Shown: positions 34,801 to 46,800 of the stretch, piece by piece
Layout: every line of letters starts with the position of its first letter
How positions within the stretch are numbered: the first letter of the stretch is position 1
NCBI GenBank assembly: GCA_014529385.2
Contig: CM043958.1
Coordinates: forward strand, 154,252,793 to 154,310,292
DNA: 57,500 nt
Reading direction: 5' to 3'
Source: Adiantum capillus-veneris
Lineage: Eukaryota > Streptophyta > Polypodiopsida > Polypodiales > Pteridaceae
Notes under the pieces: generated by a model
Told to the model about the DNA's origin: nothing
Databases searched by the model: none
What the model saw: only the letters and a program-made list of their open reading frames with translations
Program-made: the position numbers and the translations under genes

Positions 34801-37800
34801 GGGCATTCCACCTTGAGGGAGAGTGAAGCGTTGAAATAAACGTGGGAGCTGCATTTTTCATCCGCGTGGTGGATTGTTGCAAGTACCAAAGCTATTGTGT
34901 ACAAGCTTTCTCTCTCATGTATAGTGTAGTGCAATAAGTGATGTCCTGCACACTCTACACTGCTCTCTCCCTCTCCCCTACGTGTAGTAACGTGATGCCC
35001 CACAAGAGGGCTCTTCATTTGACACATGTACAGTTGTGTGGTCTAAGGTTCTGTGCCGAGGCAAGAGCCTCTTTAAGCAGGAACAGGAATAGCTAACTGC
35101 TACTCCAAAAGCAGGCACCGGTGAGGGTGATAACCTCACCTTACAGGTGCATTTTCAACACTCGTTATGCGCTGTTTTTGGACTGTTTTGTATCCGTATG
35201 GATGCTAGAGGCATTGGGAACAGTGCCCGACTATTAGAGGACAGTTTCGAGACTGTTTAGGGCTGACAACAGGGTAGAAACCAGTAAATACAGAGAGCTG
35301 TAATTGTTGTTTTTGGGCCGAAAACAGAGGATTTACGTCTTTGGAAAATAGTTCCAAGAGGGGGATTTGTTCAGGGCGAGTTTAGGGGCCATTATGCTGC
35401 CAAAATTGTCACGTGACACATTCAACCCTATGTGTCCGTGGATAAGCTATAGCACGACAAGGGTTCAGTCAGTCCAGATTTAGGAGTGTTCTGGCACTTT
35501 CGTGAGTCTGTTCACAGACCATGCATGCCCAGGCACTTAGAGTAGATGCATATCCTCCCGTTGCATGATCACAAGCATTCCCATTAGAATCCATCAAAAT
35601 TCTTCAGGGGAATTTTCCAATGCATTTAACCTGTTTTCCCTATTTTTGACATTTTTCACTTATTATTTTAAGTGACTTTTGTTGGGAACTGAGTAGGGCA
35701 ATTTGGGTAAGATAATATATAAGCAAACCTTGGCTAACACTATTTGGCAGAAGAGCAAGGAGAACACAGGCCACAGGCACCAAGTTCCCCCTCTCTCTCT
35801 ACAGCAGGATTTTTCCCCTTTAATGGCGATTTCCTCCAAGCAAGACCACCATCTCTCTGACATTTTTCAGCAAAGCCTCATCACCACAAATCCAGCACCC
35901 TCGCGTTTTCAGCATCAGCTTCATCGCCACAGATTCCAGTACCCTAGCGTTTTTCAAACATCAACATCATCACCCCTTTTCCCTAGCGTTTTCAGCAGCT
36001 CTATAGCCTCAGCAATTCAGGGTTTAAGATCAGCCCTAAACCAGCGATTGGGACAGCAGTTTTCAGCCTAAATCAGCGTTTTGAAGAAGCCTAAAACCAG
36101 CGTTTTGCATCAGCTGACTTCAGCCCATTAGCGTTTTTGGACAGCAGAGCAAGCACGCAGATTTTCAGCCATCAAGTTGGTCTCGTCATCCACATCGTCA
36201 ACATTGACATAGCCCCAAGACTTGAATCAGTTCTCATTCATCCACTTTTGTATCAGATTGTGCAATCAATAGTAGAACACTCTCGCTAACGAGAGTGGGG
36301 CCTTCGGAGGAGGCTTTTACGTGTCTCTGGTGTCGTATTCTCTTCTCTCTCTATCTCTCAGTCTCATGCATTTCCATTCACAGTGTCCGTTCACTTTGTT
36401 GTGTCCATTGCACTATCTCATTAAGAACGGAAGGCTCTCCCTTACGTAAGTAAAAGGAACCCTTGAGCACAGTTCGGAGCACTCATCTTGAGCAAAGTTC
36501 AAACATTCATTCCGTTTTGGTATCAGAGCTTTGGCAGTGTTCTGTATCACTCAAGGAAAGAACCACAAAAAAAAAAATTGGCTTGTTGAGGTCGCACGAA
36601 CCCAAGTTCACTTGGGCGTGTCGATTCCTAATCGTGTTTTTAAAGAGTAACAGGAAACCCAAGAAAGAAGGGCTTGTCCAGCGTCCCCTTGTGCCTCTTT
36701 TCACTCATTGAGAGCGGACCGTGCACTTAGCGTCCGGCCAATCGACGTGAGGTGGGAAAAAGCAACCTTGGTGTGAGCGCGGGCTGCCAAGGGGTGCGCC
36801 CGCGGAAACGAGCAAAACTCGGGTGAAGAGAAGATCCTTTTCTAGCACAGTTTGCAAGCGAAAGAAGAACCTAAAGACCCACGAGAACCTTAAGAACTCA
36901 AGACCCCCAAGAACCCCCAAACCTAAGACCCACAAGAACCCAAGTTCCTCGTGAACTTAAGAACCAAAGATCATAGTGCATGTTCATACTTCACATGGAG
37001 GTGGTGAGCATGGGAGTGGCAAAGAAGAGTTTTCCCCACCAAGAGATTTTTCCGACCCTCCCCCTTCCCCATCTATGCCACGAGTTGTACCAAATCCTAT
37101 GGAGGCGATGGTCAAGTCGATGATGGAGATGATGGCACAACAACAAGAAACGACTCGCGTTGCGATGGCACAACTAGAAAGAAAAGCAGAACGACAGGAC
37201 GTCTTGGAGCGTGAGCGTGAGCGTGATCGAGCGCGCTTGGCGGCTGAAGAACGACAGGCCGAGCATGCGGTACAGAGTGAACAACGCATGCAAGAGTTGG
37301 TCCGGCATGTTCTCGCTCCGAAGTCCGAGCCAGCCAAAGATGTTGGTAGTTCATCAAGTAGCACAAGCGGAGATTCGGACTCCAACAACCCAGTCACAGA
37401 GAAGATCCAATTCAGTAAGTACGATGGTAAGATAGATGCCACAGTTATTCATTCTTGGTTGCATCAATTTAATGCTTATTTTGCGCCAACTAAGAAGACA
37501 GGAAATAGCAAAGTTTTGACAGCAACTATGTACCTTACAAGAGGCACAGTTAGCCGCGCACCTAGAAAAAGCCGACGAATTCACGTCCCTTTCATTGAAT
37601 TGGGCTGATTTCCAAGACAAGCTCAATGCGTGGTTTATGCCCCCACAGTACCTAGCACGATTGAAGGACCATTGGCGCGGTCTCAAGCAAAATGGTATGC
37701 TAGTTACCTCTTTCTCTAATCGTGTTTTGCAGCTAGGTACCCAATTACGCAAGTCGGATGATGAGCGCAAAGAGGCATTCCTTTATGGATTGGACGAGTA

Positions 37801-40800
37801 TATCAAGTATGATGTCGAGGTACTCGATCCAATCGATCTCAACAAGGCGGTAGCGATTGCTCTCGCACTAGAGATGCACAACAAGGGAAAGCCTAAGGAA
37901 AACAAGACTTCGACAAGTACCTCTCAGACTTCTCAAAACCCTCAGAATGGTAAGAATGGTAAGAACGGTAAGAATGGTGAAAACGGTAACTCTTCTAACC
38001 AATCTTCCAACAGTCTCTCAGAAAAGAACTCTTCCAATGAACCTAAGGGTAAAGCTAACACAACTGCTAAACCTAAGCTCACTCAAGATGAAAAGGTAGC
38101 ACAAGGAATTTTAGGAGGATACATCACGTCGGAAGAGAAAAGCACTTATTTTAAGGAAGGTAGTTGTTTTCATTGTCACATTAAGAGTCACATAAAAAGA
38201 ACATGTCCTAAGCTTGAATCGAATGAATCTAAAGAATCCACAGAACCCACTTCCTCTGTCAATGCAATAAATGACAACACGAGTGTACCCCAAGTTTCTC
38301 ATGACCCTCCCATTGATGAGTCCCTCATTAAATGTTATGGTCATATGACAGGGCAACGTTTTATCATATTGTTTGACCCAGGCAGTATGCATGATGTGAT
38401 CAGTCCCTCTCTTGTTGAGAGAGCACATGAGAGATCGCCTAGAGGTTAGTCAAAAATCTCCTCTCGAGGTCTCTGGCTTCGCTCCCGGTATGGACTCTCT
38501 CATCACAAAAGAGTGCCTTGATGTGTTGTTTACAGTTCAACAAGCTGCTTTCCGTAGAAAATTTTTTGTCTCTCCTCTCTCAAGATGTGGTATGATATTG
38601 GTCATGCGATGGTTTCGTGAGCATAACCCTCTCATTGATTGGGCGGAAAATACGTTCGATTTCAACGCCAAAAGTGACTCTCCCATTGTCATTCGTGGAG
38701 AGAAAGTTGTTCATTCTCCCTCTCTCATTTCTAAAGTGCAGGCGAAGATTGAACGAATTTAGAAAAAGGAGACTCTCTCAGTCTCTTCTTCTCCAAAGCA
38801 TGACACACAGGATTTGCATGATGATGAGCATGATGATTTGGATGCCAATGACAAGCATGATATTTTGCATGATCAAGATGTGATTTCTCAAAAGTATGAT
38901 GATCTGTATGATTAAGACGTGATTGTTCACAAGGATGATGGTTTAGTTGATACTTTTTCTAGTGAAGCTAACCTTATTGCAAATTAGATCACTCACGAAG
39001 AATTGATCTTGGCTCTCGAGTCGAGGTCCACAGAACCCCCATAGGAAGATTCGATAGATCCCGAAGAACCGATCTTGGCTCCCGAGCCTAGGTTCAAAGA
39101 ACCCTTACAGGAAGTACTATGTGTTCGAATGATTCGTCAGCACGCATTGTTCGAGTGTTTCATTCGTGATCGTTTCCTGTATTTTCGTCAACGTCTATGT
39201 GATCCCTTTTCCTAGGCATGACATATTGTATGTTGAGCACGTTTCACTCACGAATGAGCACGAATGTATGCGGATTGTTCATGAAAAGCTAAAAAGTGTG
39301 CATTCAAGGAAGTCACATTCCATGTCCCTTCCTTGGCACGACACAGTCGTAGAAAGAGCACAAGAAAGTATGAGCACCAAGCATGGACATTTCCGTTGTG
39401 AATTGCCACAGTTGATTGATTTAGATCAGCAAGACAAGAGTCGATCTCATTGTTTGCGTGTGTGTGGTGAACGGTTTGGCACTCCGTCTATTTGTTCACC
39501 TACATTGCATGCACAAGCCTTTAGGAAGACAAGATTTTTTCCAGTCACCTTACATGGAATAGGTATGCTTATGTTTTTGTGTTGGAAGTGGTTTCAGGAA
39601 TTTTCAGCCTCGGAGATTCTTGAAGAAGAAAGAAGCATAACTCTAGACGAAGTTGAAGCATTGAAGGAGCCACAGAAGACTTTGTCGCTTTCGGCGCGGC
39701 CCAGAGAAGCAAGCGTTGCAAACCTTTATGAAGTTCCGAGTTGTGGAAAGAGCTGGCATCAGCCGAAGGACACGAAGCCACACCTATTGTGCCCAAGGAC
39801 AGTCCCAGAGACAGTGACGCTGACTCTCCACAAGATGGTCACAAGCTGCACATGCGGCCGAGAGACCACTATGTACAAGCCAGCTCCCAACTATTGTAGC
39901 TCTATGTGCAACTAGCCACTGGAACAAAGTGACTCGTCTCGGCTGTATGGAGTCCCACAACCTCTCCCAAAAAGCTGCCAAGAACTCAGCTGTGAGACGC
40001 TCCTCCGGCCAATGAGGTGCTGCAGCAAGACGAGCCTCTCTCTGTGTTGCCAGTATGTGACGTCCCAGTCGAACAGTGTACTGAAAGAAAAAAAAGGTGT
40101 TGTGGCATTAACTACCCCTTTCCATCCCTTTCTCATGCCACATCATCAAAAACGTGTATAACCCTACGCTAAAAACTGATTTTTTTTTCAAAAAACCCAT
40201 TTTCACCTATTTTTTGGTCAAAAGTTCACCTCAACCTATATACACTCACTAGAAGGCCAATTTTTGGGGAAAAAAATTCCCTCCAAAAAATAACTCTCTC
40301 CCTCTCCTCTCCCTTGCCTCTCCCTCTCCCCTAACTCTCTCCCTCTTCTCTTCCGCTCCCTCTCCCCTCTCTCCCTCCCTCCCTCTTCTCCCTTCCATTG
40401 CCTTCCTCCTTTGCATCCTACAACTTAGCAGCCATAGTGCACAACAATATCACGAACCATGCATCCCGCACACTATAAGTGTGTATAATTGCTTGCCCAC
40501 AGAGTTTGCATCAAAAGTCAGACACGTGGGTGACCAAAGATCATGACAACAATGCCATGCTATTGGTTGACACCAATGTCGACCGTTGGGTGGATGTAAG
40601 TAATAGTCTATATACTCTAATACATTTAATGTTGTCTTTCTTTCTCTAAAAATTTTAAACCATTTTTCACCAAAATCTCCTATGTGTGTATATGTGTATA
40701 CTCAACGCGCGCGCACACACACTCATATGCACTCAGTCATCTCCTTCTCTTTCATTGTAGAGCTTGGATAACCTTATAATCTTTGACATAATAGATCTTA

Positions 40801-43800
40801 AACACCACTTTTCCTGTAAAATAACCTTCTTTGTTACATCTTGCGAGTAGATGCTACAAATCCATGCTTATTAGAGGTGGATAATCTCATCATAATGTAT
40901 ATTTCAGCATTGTTTATTTTCAGTTGGATGGAAATACTTTCCAATTTGTATAGCATATACTTAGCAAGTGCGTTTATTATACAATTTGCAAATGTTGAAT
41001 TCTTACATGTTTTTGAGCAGGTCTCTAATGTGTCATGGTACAAGGTGACCTCTTACTAAGTTAGTTGAGTGGTGATCTTTGTAAAAATGGCACAAGGAGC
41101 TGGCATAACATGAATTTCTATAGCGGCACAAAGCTCTCCTCAAGCAATGTGGATACCACTACACAAAGAGCCATTATGCTAACATCAAGATATCCCCAAT
41201 AGGACAATACATTAGCTTTCTATCAGCAAGACATACTTTCCTAACATGAGAGCACCCCCACCAATTATATTTTTTATGTGGTCGGTCACCCCATGAGCAT
41301 ACCATGTCATGGAATGGATGCAAGAACTATGACTGCACTACCCCTTGTAAGATGTTCATGAATGTATGTTGATCAAAGTCAATGAGAAGAAATTTGGACT
41401 TCTTTGTTTGTTGATGTGTAAGAGCACTCTAGCTCTACCATATTTTGAGTTTGTTTGGTAAGTTAAATAAGAGTGGTAATCATTTAAAGTGTAAATTTAT
41501 TTTTGTTTGGTAAGATTGTACATGAGAAGACATGATAAAGTAAAAGAGATCTAGAAATGATGTTCAAGGAATCAACCTCGGTGAGATTCCTACCATGCAC
41601 TTGTGACATCAAAACTAAATATCATGTTGTTGAAACCATTTTGTTGCTTGACCACATGCCAAGGTTCCATTTTCACCATATCTCTCCTTGAACCCTTTGA
41701 TTTTTGGCATGGTGGGGGGTCCAAGGGAGGGCTATTTTCAAAGTTTAGCTATAAATTTTGTTTGAAGGAAATTTTGGTTGTTTTAAAGTTTGTACACAGT
41801 CTAAGAGTTCATTCTAATTGTTATCCTTCAGTTTTAAATTTTCAACGAGGGCACTCTTTGGGAGCCACTTTTGAAGGTGCTAGGGTGAGATTTTGGGAAA
41901 GTTTTGTATGTAGAAAATGTAGCCCTTGACACAAGGAAAAACATTGGTTCTTTGAGTATTTTCAGATTCCATGATTTTGATGCTCATTGAAGCCCATAGA
42001 TTAAAGAAAAAGTAAGAAATGTCTGTTCTACATCATTTTTGTAGAAATTGCCAACTTGCAAGATGATTTTTGGAGAATCAGAGCAAGATATGACTTTTTA
42101 GCATCACATGATGGTTGAAGAGCGCGACGAGATGAACAAATTGATAAATGAAGAGGAGATTAGGCGTCACTTGACCATTGTGTTCGAAGAGCTGCACAGT
42201 CACAAGTTACTTGTCAATCCTTAAGAAAAGTGAATTCTCCCGGAAGAGATCCACTTTCTTGGTCACATAGTGTCAAACGATGGTGTCCAAATGAATCCCA
42301 CAAAGGGTGAAGCCAAGGTGGAATCCGTATGTATGTATCTAACGATTCCGTACGGTATAGCCGTACGGTACGTATCGTATGGTACAATACGGCAAGTTTT
42401 TTTTTGGTTTTTTTTTTTTTTTTTTTTTTTTGGGGACATTTTCTCCACGGACCACTCGCGCTAGGGGCGCTTTTAGATTGGGATAATAGGGTGAAGGAAA
42501 CAGAGCCTTAGGCTTTTTTAATCGACCAGGATTACAAAAGACTCTCTTTTGAAAGGTCTGTGAACTTAAATTTAGTGTAATTTTCTTTTTTTACAAATGG
42601 TACGTACCTCACGTACCTAATGGTTGGTTCAGTACGGAAGTACGTTCCGTACGTACCTAAATTGTACCGTACACTACGTACCTTTCCACCTTGGTTGAAG
42701 CTATTAGGACATGGCGAGACTTAAAGATTCTCCATGATGTCCGAAGCTTCTTGGGATTGTGCTCATACTATAGAAGGTTTATCACGAATTTTGCAGAGAT
42801 AGCTTCACCTCTTCACGCTTTGCAAAAGAAAGAGTTTACTTTCAGATGGACCAAAGAGAGATTTCAACTTTCAGTCTCTTAAAGGAAAAGTTGACTTCAG
42901 ATCCCGTGATTGTTTTACCAGATTGCAGGAAGTCATTTGTCATCCACTATGACACGTGTGGCAATAGCATCGGAGCGGTGCTGATGCAAGATGGTCGGCT
43001 AGTATCTTATGAGGGAAGAATCTTGCAAGGGCCAGAGAAGACTATGCAAATCTACGAGAAAGAGCTTTTGGCCGTCATTCATGCGCTCTCTAGCTGGAAG
43101 CACTACCTGTTAGGTGTTGATTTTGTTGTCCAGACAGATCATCAGACCTTGCGATACTTCTTGACACAGTCAAAGTTATCCGAAAAGCATATGCGATGAG
43201 CAAACATTCTTTCTATGTTCCACTTCCATATTATGCATGTGGAAGGAAAGAAGAATGTTGTGGTTGATGAGTTATCAAGGAAGGCACAAATTTCAGCTGT
43301 GTCAATCCCTTATCCTCATGAGCTTGATACCATGAAGGGACAATATGCTACTGATGAAGATTTTGCAAGGATTTTTGAACACTTGCAAGATGGGCAACAC
43401 CATAAGCAACTACCTCCTCAGAGACGGTTTTATGATGATGCATGGCAGACTTTGTGTCACTAAGCCATTACAACATAAGGTCCTGGTAAAAAGTCATGTC
43501 CCACCGTATGCAAGGCGTCGTGGAATTGATGCGACAGTGAAAGCGATAAGACATTCTTTTATTGGCCTACTTTGAGCAATGTAGATGCCTTTGTGCGAGC
43601 ATGCGTGATTTGCCAAAAGGTCAAGTTTGACAGGCAAAAGACAAAGCATTGCTATGGATTTTATCTTTCATCTTCCACGAACACCGACAGGGAATAATGG
43701 TATATGGACCATTATTTGCAGGTTCAGCAAGGAGGCCCATTTTATTCTTGTTAGGAAGAAGATAAAATCTGACTAGATGGCATAATTGTTCATGTACAAT

Positions 43801-46800
43801 GTGTTTTAAGTACCATGGTATGCCACAATCGATTGTCAATGATCGTGATCCTTGCATGACGAGTTTGTTTTGGAGAGGATTGTTTGAGAACATGGGCACT
43901 ACGCTCAAGTTCTCGTCTTCGTTTCATCCACAAACTAATGGACAGTCAGAATAGGCTAATTCTACATTCTTGGATCTGTTGAAATGTTATGTGTCAGATA
44001 ATAAGGGCAAGTGGGAACAGTATTTGCATTTACTTGAGTATGCGTACAACAATACGGTGCATGCGTCCACAAGCAAGGCACCTTTTGAGATTGTTGAAGG
44101 TGGCAAAGGTTCCTCCCATTTTGCATACAAAGGACAAGATTTTTGAGGAAGATCAATATGTTGAGAACATGGATGAAATGTATAAAAAGATTAAGCTTGC
44201 CTTGGAGAAGACTTGGGCAAAGAAAAAAAGGGCTGCTGATCGTCACCGTCATGAATTACTGTTGTCACTTGGTGATTGGGTACTTTTACAGTTTCAAAAG
44301 GCAAGGTTAAAGAAGATGAAGGGCAAGGAAAGATTGTTTCCGAAGCTTAGCATGCGTTATTATGGGCCTTTTCAAGTGCTTGATAAGATCAGCGATGTCG
44401 CTTATAGGCTGAAATTGCCTGACACTTGGAAGATTCATAATGCGTTTCACGTGAGTTTTCTAAGACCCTTTGTTGGTGATGTGCCAGATGTCAAACGACG
44501 GGCACCACCTGCCAATAGAAAAGAACAGACTGAATAAACTTTTAGCACTTCAATAACAACTGAACTGAGAGAGAGAGAGAGAGAGAGAGAGACGACACGC
44601 GACACAGAGTGGCGGAATTCCACCGCAGAGAGTATTGGCCCCAAACCTTGGCGCCCCTTTCGTTATTTCTTTATATTGCATCAACTCAGTACAAGCCAGT
44701 AGTCCAGACTCTACACCTTCTCCAGGAAGCATGCCAGAGAATGAGCCCATGGCCTTGTATTTAAAGGCCCTAGGCCCCAAAAGCAGTTTACATGAAAAGC
44801 CTTCAAACTCAAAAGCGCAATGCCAAAAAGCTGCCAACATAAATCACGGAATTCTGTACAAATGCCCTGTCAGTAATCAGCATAAAACGCGGAAATCCGT
44901 ACAGTCTGCCACGTCATCAGCCAGTGAAAAATCCGGAGAGTCCGTACAGCTGCCACGTCATCAGTTTTTTTGTGCAAGTCTTGGTGTGTGTGTGGGTCTT
45001 GCTTTATTTTAATTCCTTTATGTCACTAGGGCCCCATCAGACAGGGTCCCCATAAGTTGGTAGGACTTCTTCTTTTGTTACTTGTTCTTCTTAGGGTTTA
45101 GGTCCCTCAGCCGTGATGTGAAGGTTGGCTCTGCTCTTTACTGACTTGACACATCAACAGTTTGTGACTTCCCTCCTTGAAAGAGAGTAATCGTCCGCGA
45201 TTACAGCATATCTGCAAAACAACTCAAGTTAGCTCAAAAATTTCGAGGTCATTCGGAGGGACAATCAATTTGCTCTTTTTTTTGTTAAGGAGTTGGCTTC
45301 TCCTTTCGGCTCTTTTGATCAAGGAGTTGGCTTCTCCTTTCGTCCAGATCGGAACTCTTGATATTCCAGTGTAGTAAAATTAGCCATCACACCCGGACCG
45401 CACTGATCTTCCACGGGTGTTTTGATGCACTAAAATTACATACCCCGGCAATCTCATCCAATCAGGAACATTCAGCAAATGGCACATCACAATGCAACAC
45501 AAATGCTCACATATGCATATTACAAGACATAGAAACATAAAGTCACCGATGAACACTCACCCCATCCCGGTCCGAGCCATGAGCTGTTCAACGACTCTCT
45601 CATCACTCCTTTCGCAAATAACCTAAGAAGGTTCGGGCCATGAAATATAGAGGCCGTTTACAACCAAACGCCCCCCAGACCCCAGCTTGCGTCGTTTGGA
45701 GGTACTAAGAGTGAGGACTGCTCAGACTTCTTAATACTTCCCCCATAAATAATCGTCCAAGTCCAGTCATGAGTAAAAACAACACTTTTCAATCATTCAA
45801 TACTCCCCCCGCAAATAACCACAAGGGTCCAGGCCATGAGTATGAACAAGCATTCTCAAACATTGTTTCTCACTACTCCATCCGGGAGTGAAAATCGCCA
45901 ATCATTGTAAACAGTATTAAAACCAGAGTCAGACAATTCAAATCGGCGCCAAGATAGATTTAAATTAGATACCATCCATTTCAAACAAATTTCAAACACG
46001 ATCACAACAAGTTCTCAAACTTAAAAAAACAATCTCAACATCACTTGAGCTCAAAAAGTCGATTGACTTTCCATCCTGTAACCTGCACCAAAAATTAGGG
46101 TTAGATTCCTTCCATAAGGTCGTAGCCAGCCATAGTATCATCCATCAACTCTTGGACAGACAGTGTTTCTTTGGCGGCGATGGTAGTCCCAAGATAACAA
46201 TCGCACTTGACCTCCAAGGTTATCAGCTCCAGAAGAGACATCTACTCAGGGATGTTGAGAAATTTCAACTTATAATCTGCTAGGGTTTCCATGGCAAGCA
46301 TTTCAGGATACCCCAACTGCTTGGTAGCTATAGACATCAACGTCTGCATGGCACTGCTTTTGAGAAAAACAGTGACTCGAAACAAATCTTGGATCCTTCT
46401 CTTGCAAGTGATCTATTTGGCTTATGCCCTGTAAGACATGAGCAGTGAAGACGGGAGCGCGCCCGATGCGCGATGTATGAAGGGTGGGAGTGGCTAATAA
46501 GTCTGGGGTCGCTACCCGAGGATACTTCAAATAAAATTCCAGTTTCCAATGGACTTTTGGAAGCGCCGGTTTGCTCTGTCTGCTCTTTGGTAGGACCGGT
46601 ATGCTTTAAGAAAAGCACACGCTTGATTCTCTGATACCACAGTCACAAGACAGGCACCACGTGGCAATAGAAAAGAACAGACTGAACAGACTTTGAGCAC
46701 TTCAATAACAACTGAACTGAGAGAGAGAGAGAGAGAGAGAGACGACACGCCACACGGAGTGGCGGAATTCCACCCAGAGAGTATTGGCCCCAAACCTTGG

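Larger units (their letters stand above)
31884..35405 (+). mobile_element. Ty3-C1: internally deleted Ty3 element
   Basis: 5' LTR, primer site, start of gag, then chromodomain end of pol, purine tract and a truncated 3' LTR. The internal part is only about 0.9 kb instead of roughly 5 kb, so it is a deletion derivative that could move only in trans. Its right end is cut where LTR-E begins. Confidence 0.88.
42120..44488 (+). pseudogene. Ty3-C2 pol, decayed (RT end, RNase H, integrase, GPF module)
   Basis: Collinear with Ty3-B pol from about residue 545. Segments: [17 protein letters not shown], then (after the inserted element) [20 protein letters not shown], RNase [19 protein letters not shown] and [20 protein letters not shown], integrase [13 protein letters not shown]-like sequence, and [20 protein letters not shown] followed by [11 protein letters not shown]. 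Many frameshifts, internal deletions and stops (for example TGA near 43197, TAG near 43773). It is interrupted at 42313 and cut at 44488 by element D2; its 3' end continues at 46972. Confidence 0.9.

Noticed and set aside
35703-36071. 122-codon ORF in LTR-E
   Set aside because: Built from repeated CAGCGTTTTCAGC-like words; low complexity, probably leader RNA.
36984-37442. 152-codon minus-strand ORF opposite Ty3-E gag
   Set aside because: Shadow of the Arg/Glu-rich gag helix; Ser/Arg-rich translation without motifs.
41603-41929. 108-codon plus-strand ORF in the unassigned stretch
   Set aside because: No motif, no codon pattern distinct from surroundings, and no splice-compatible ARP2 similarity.
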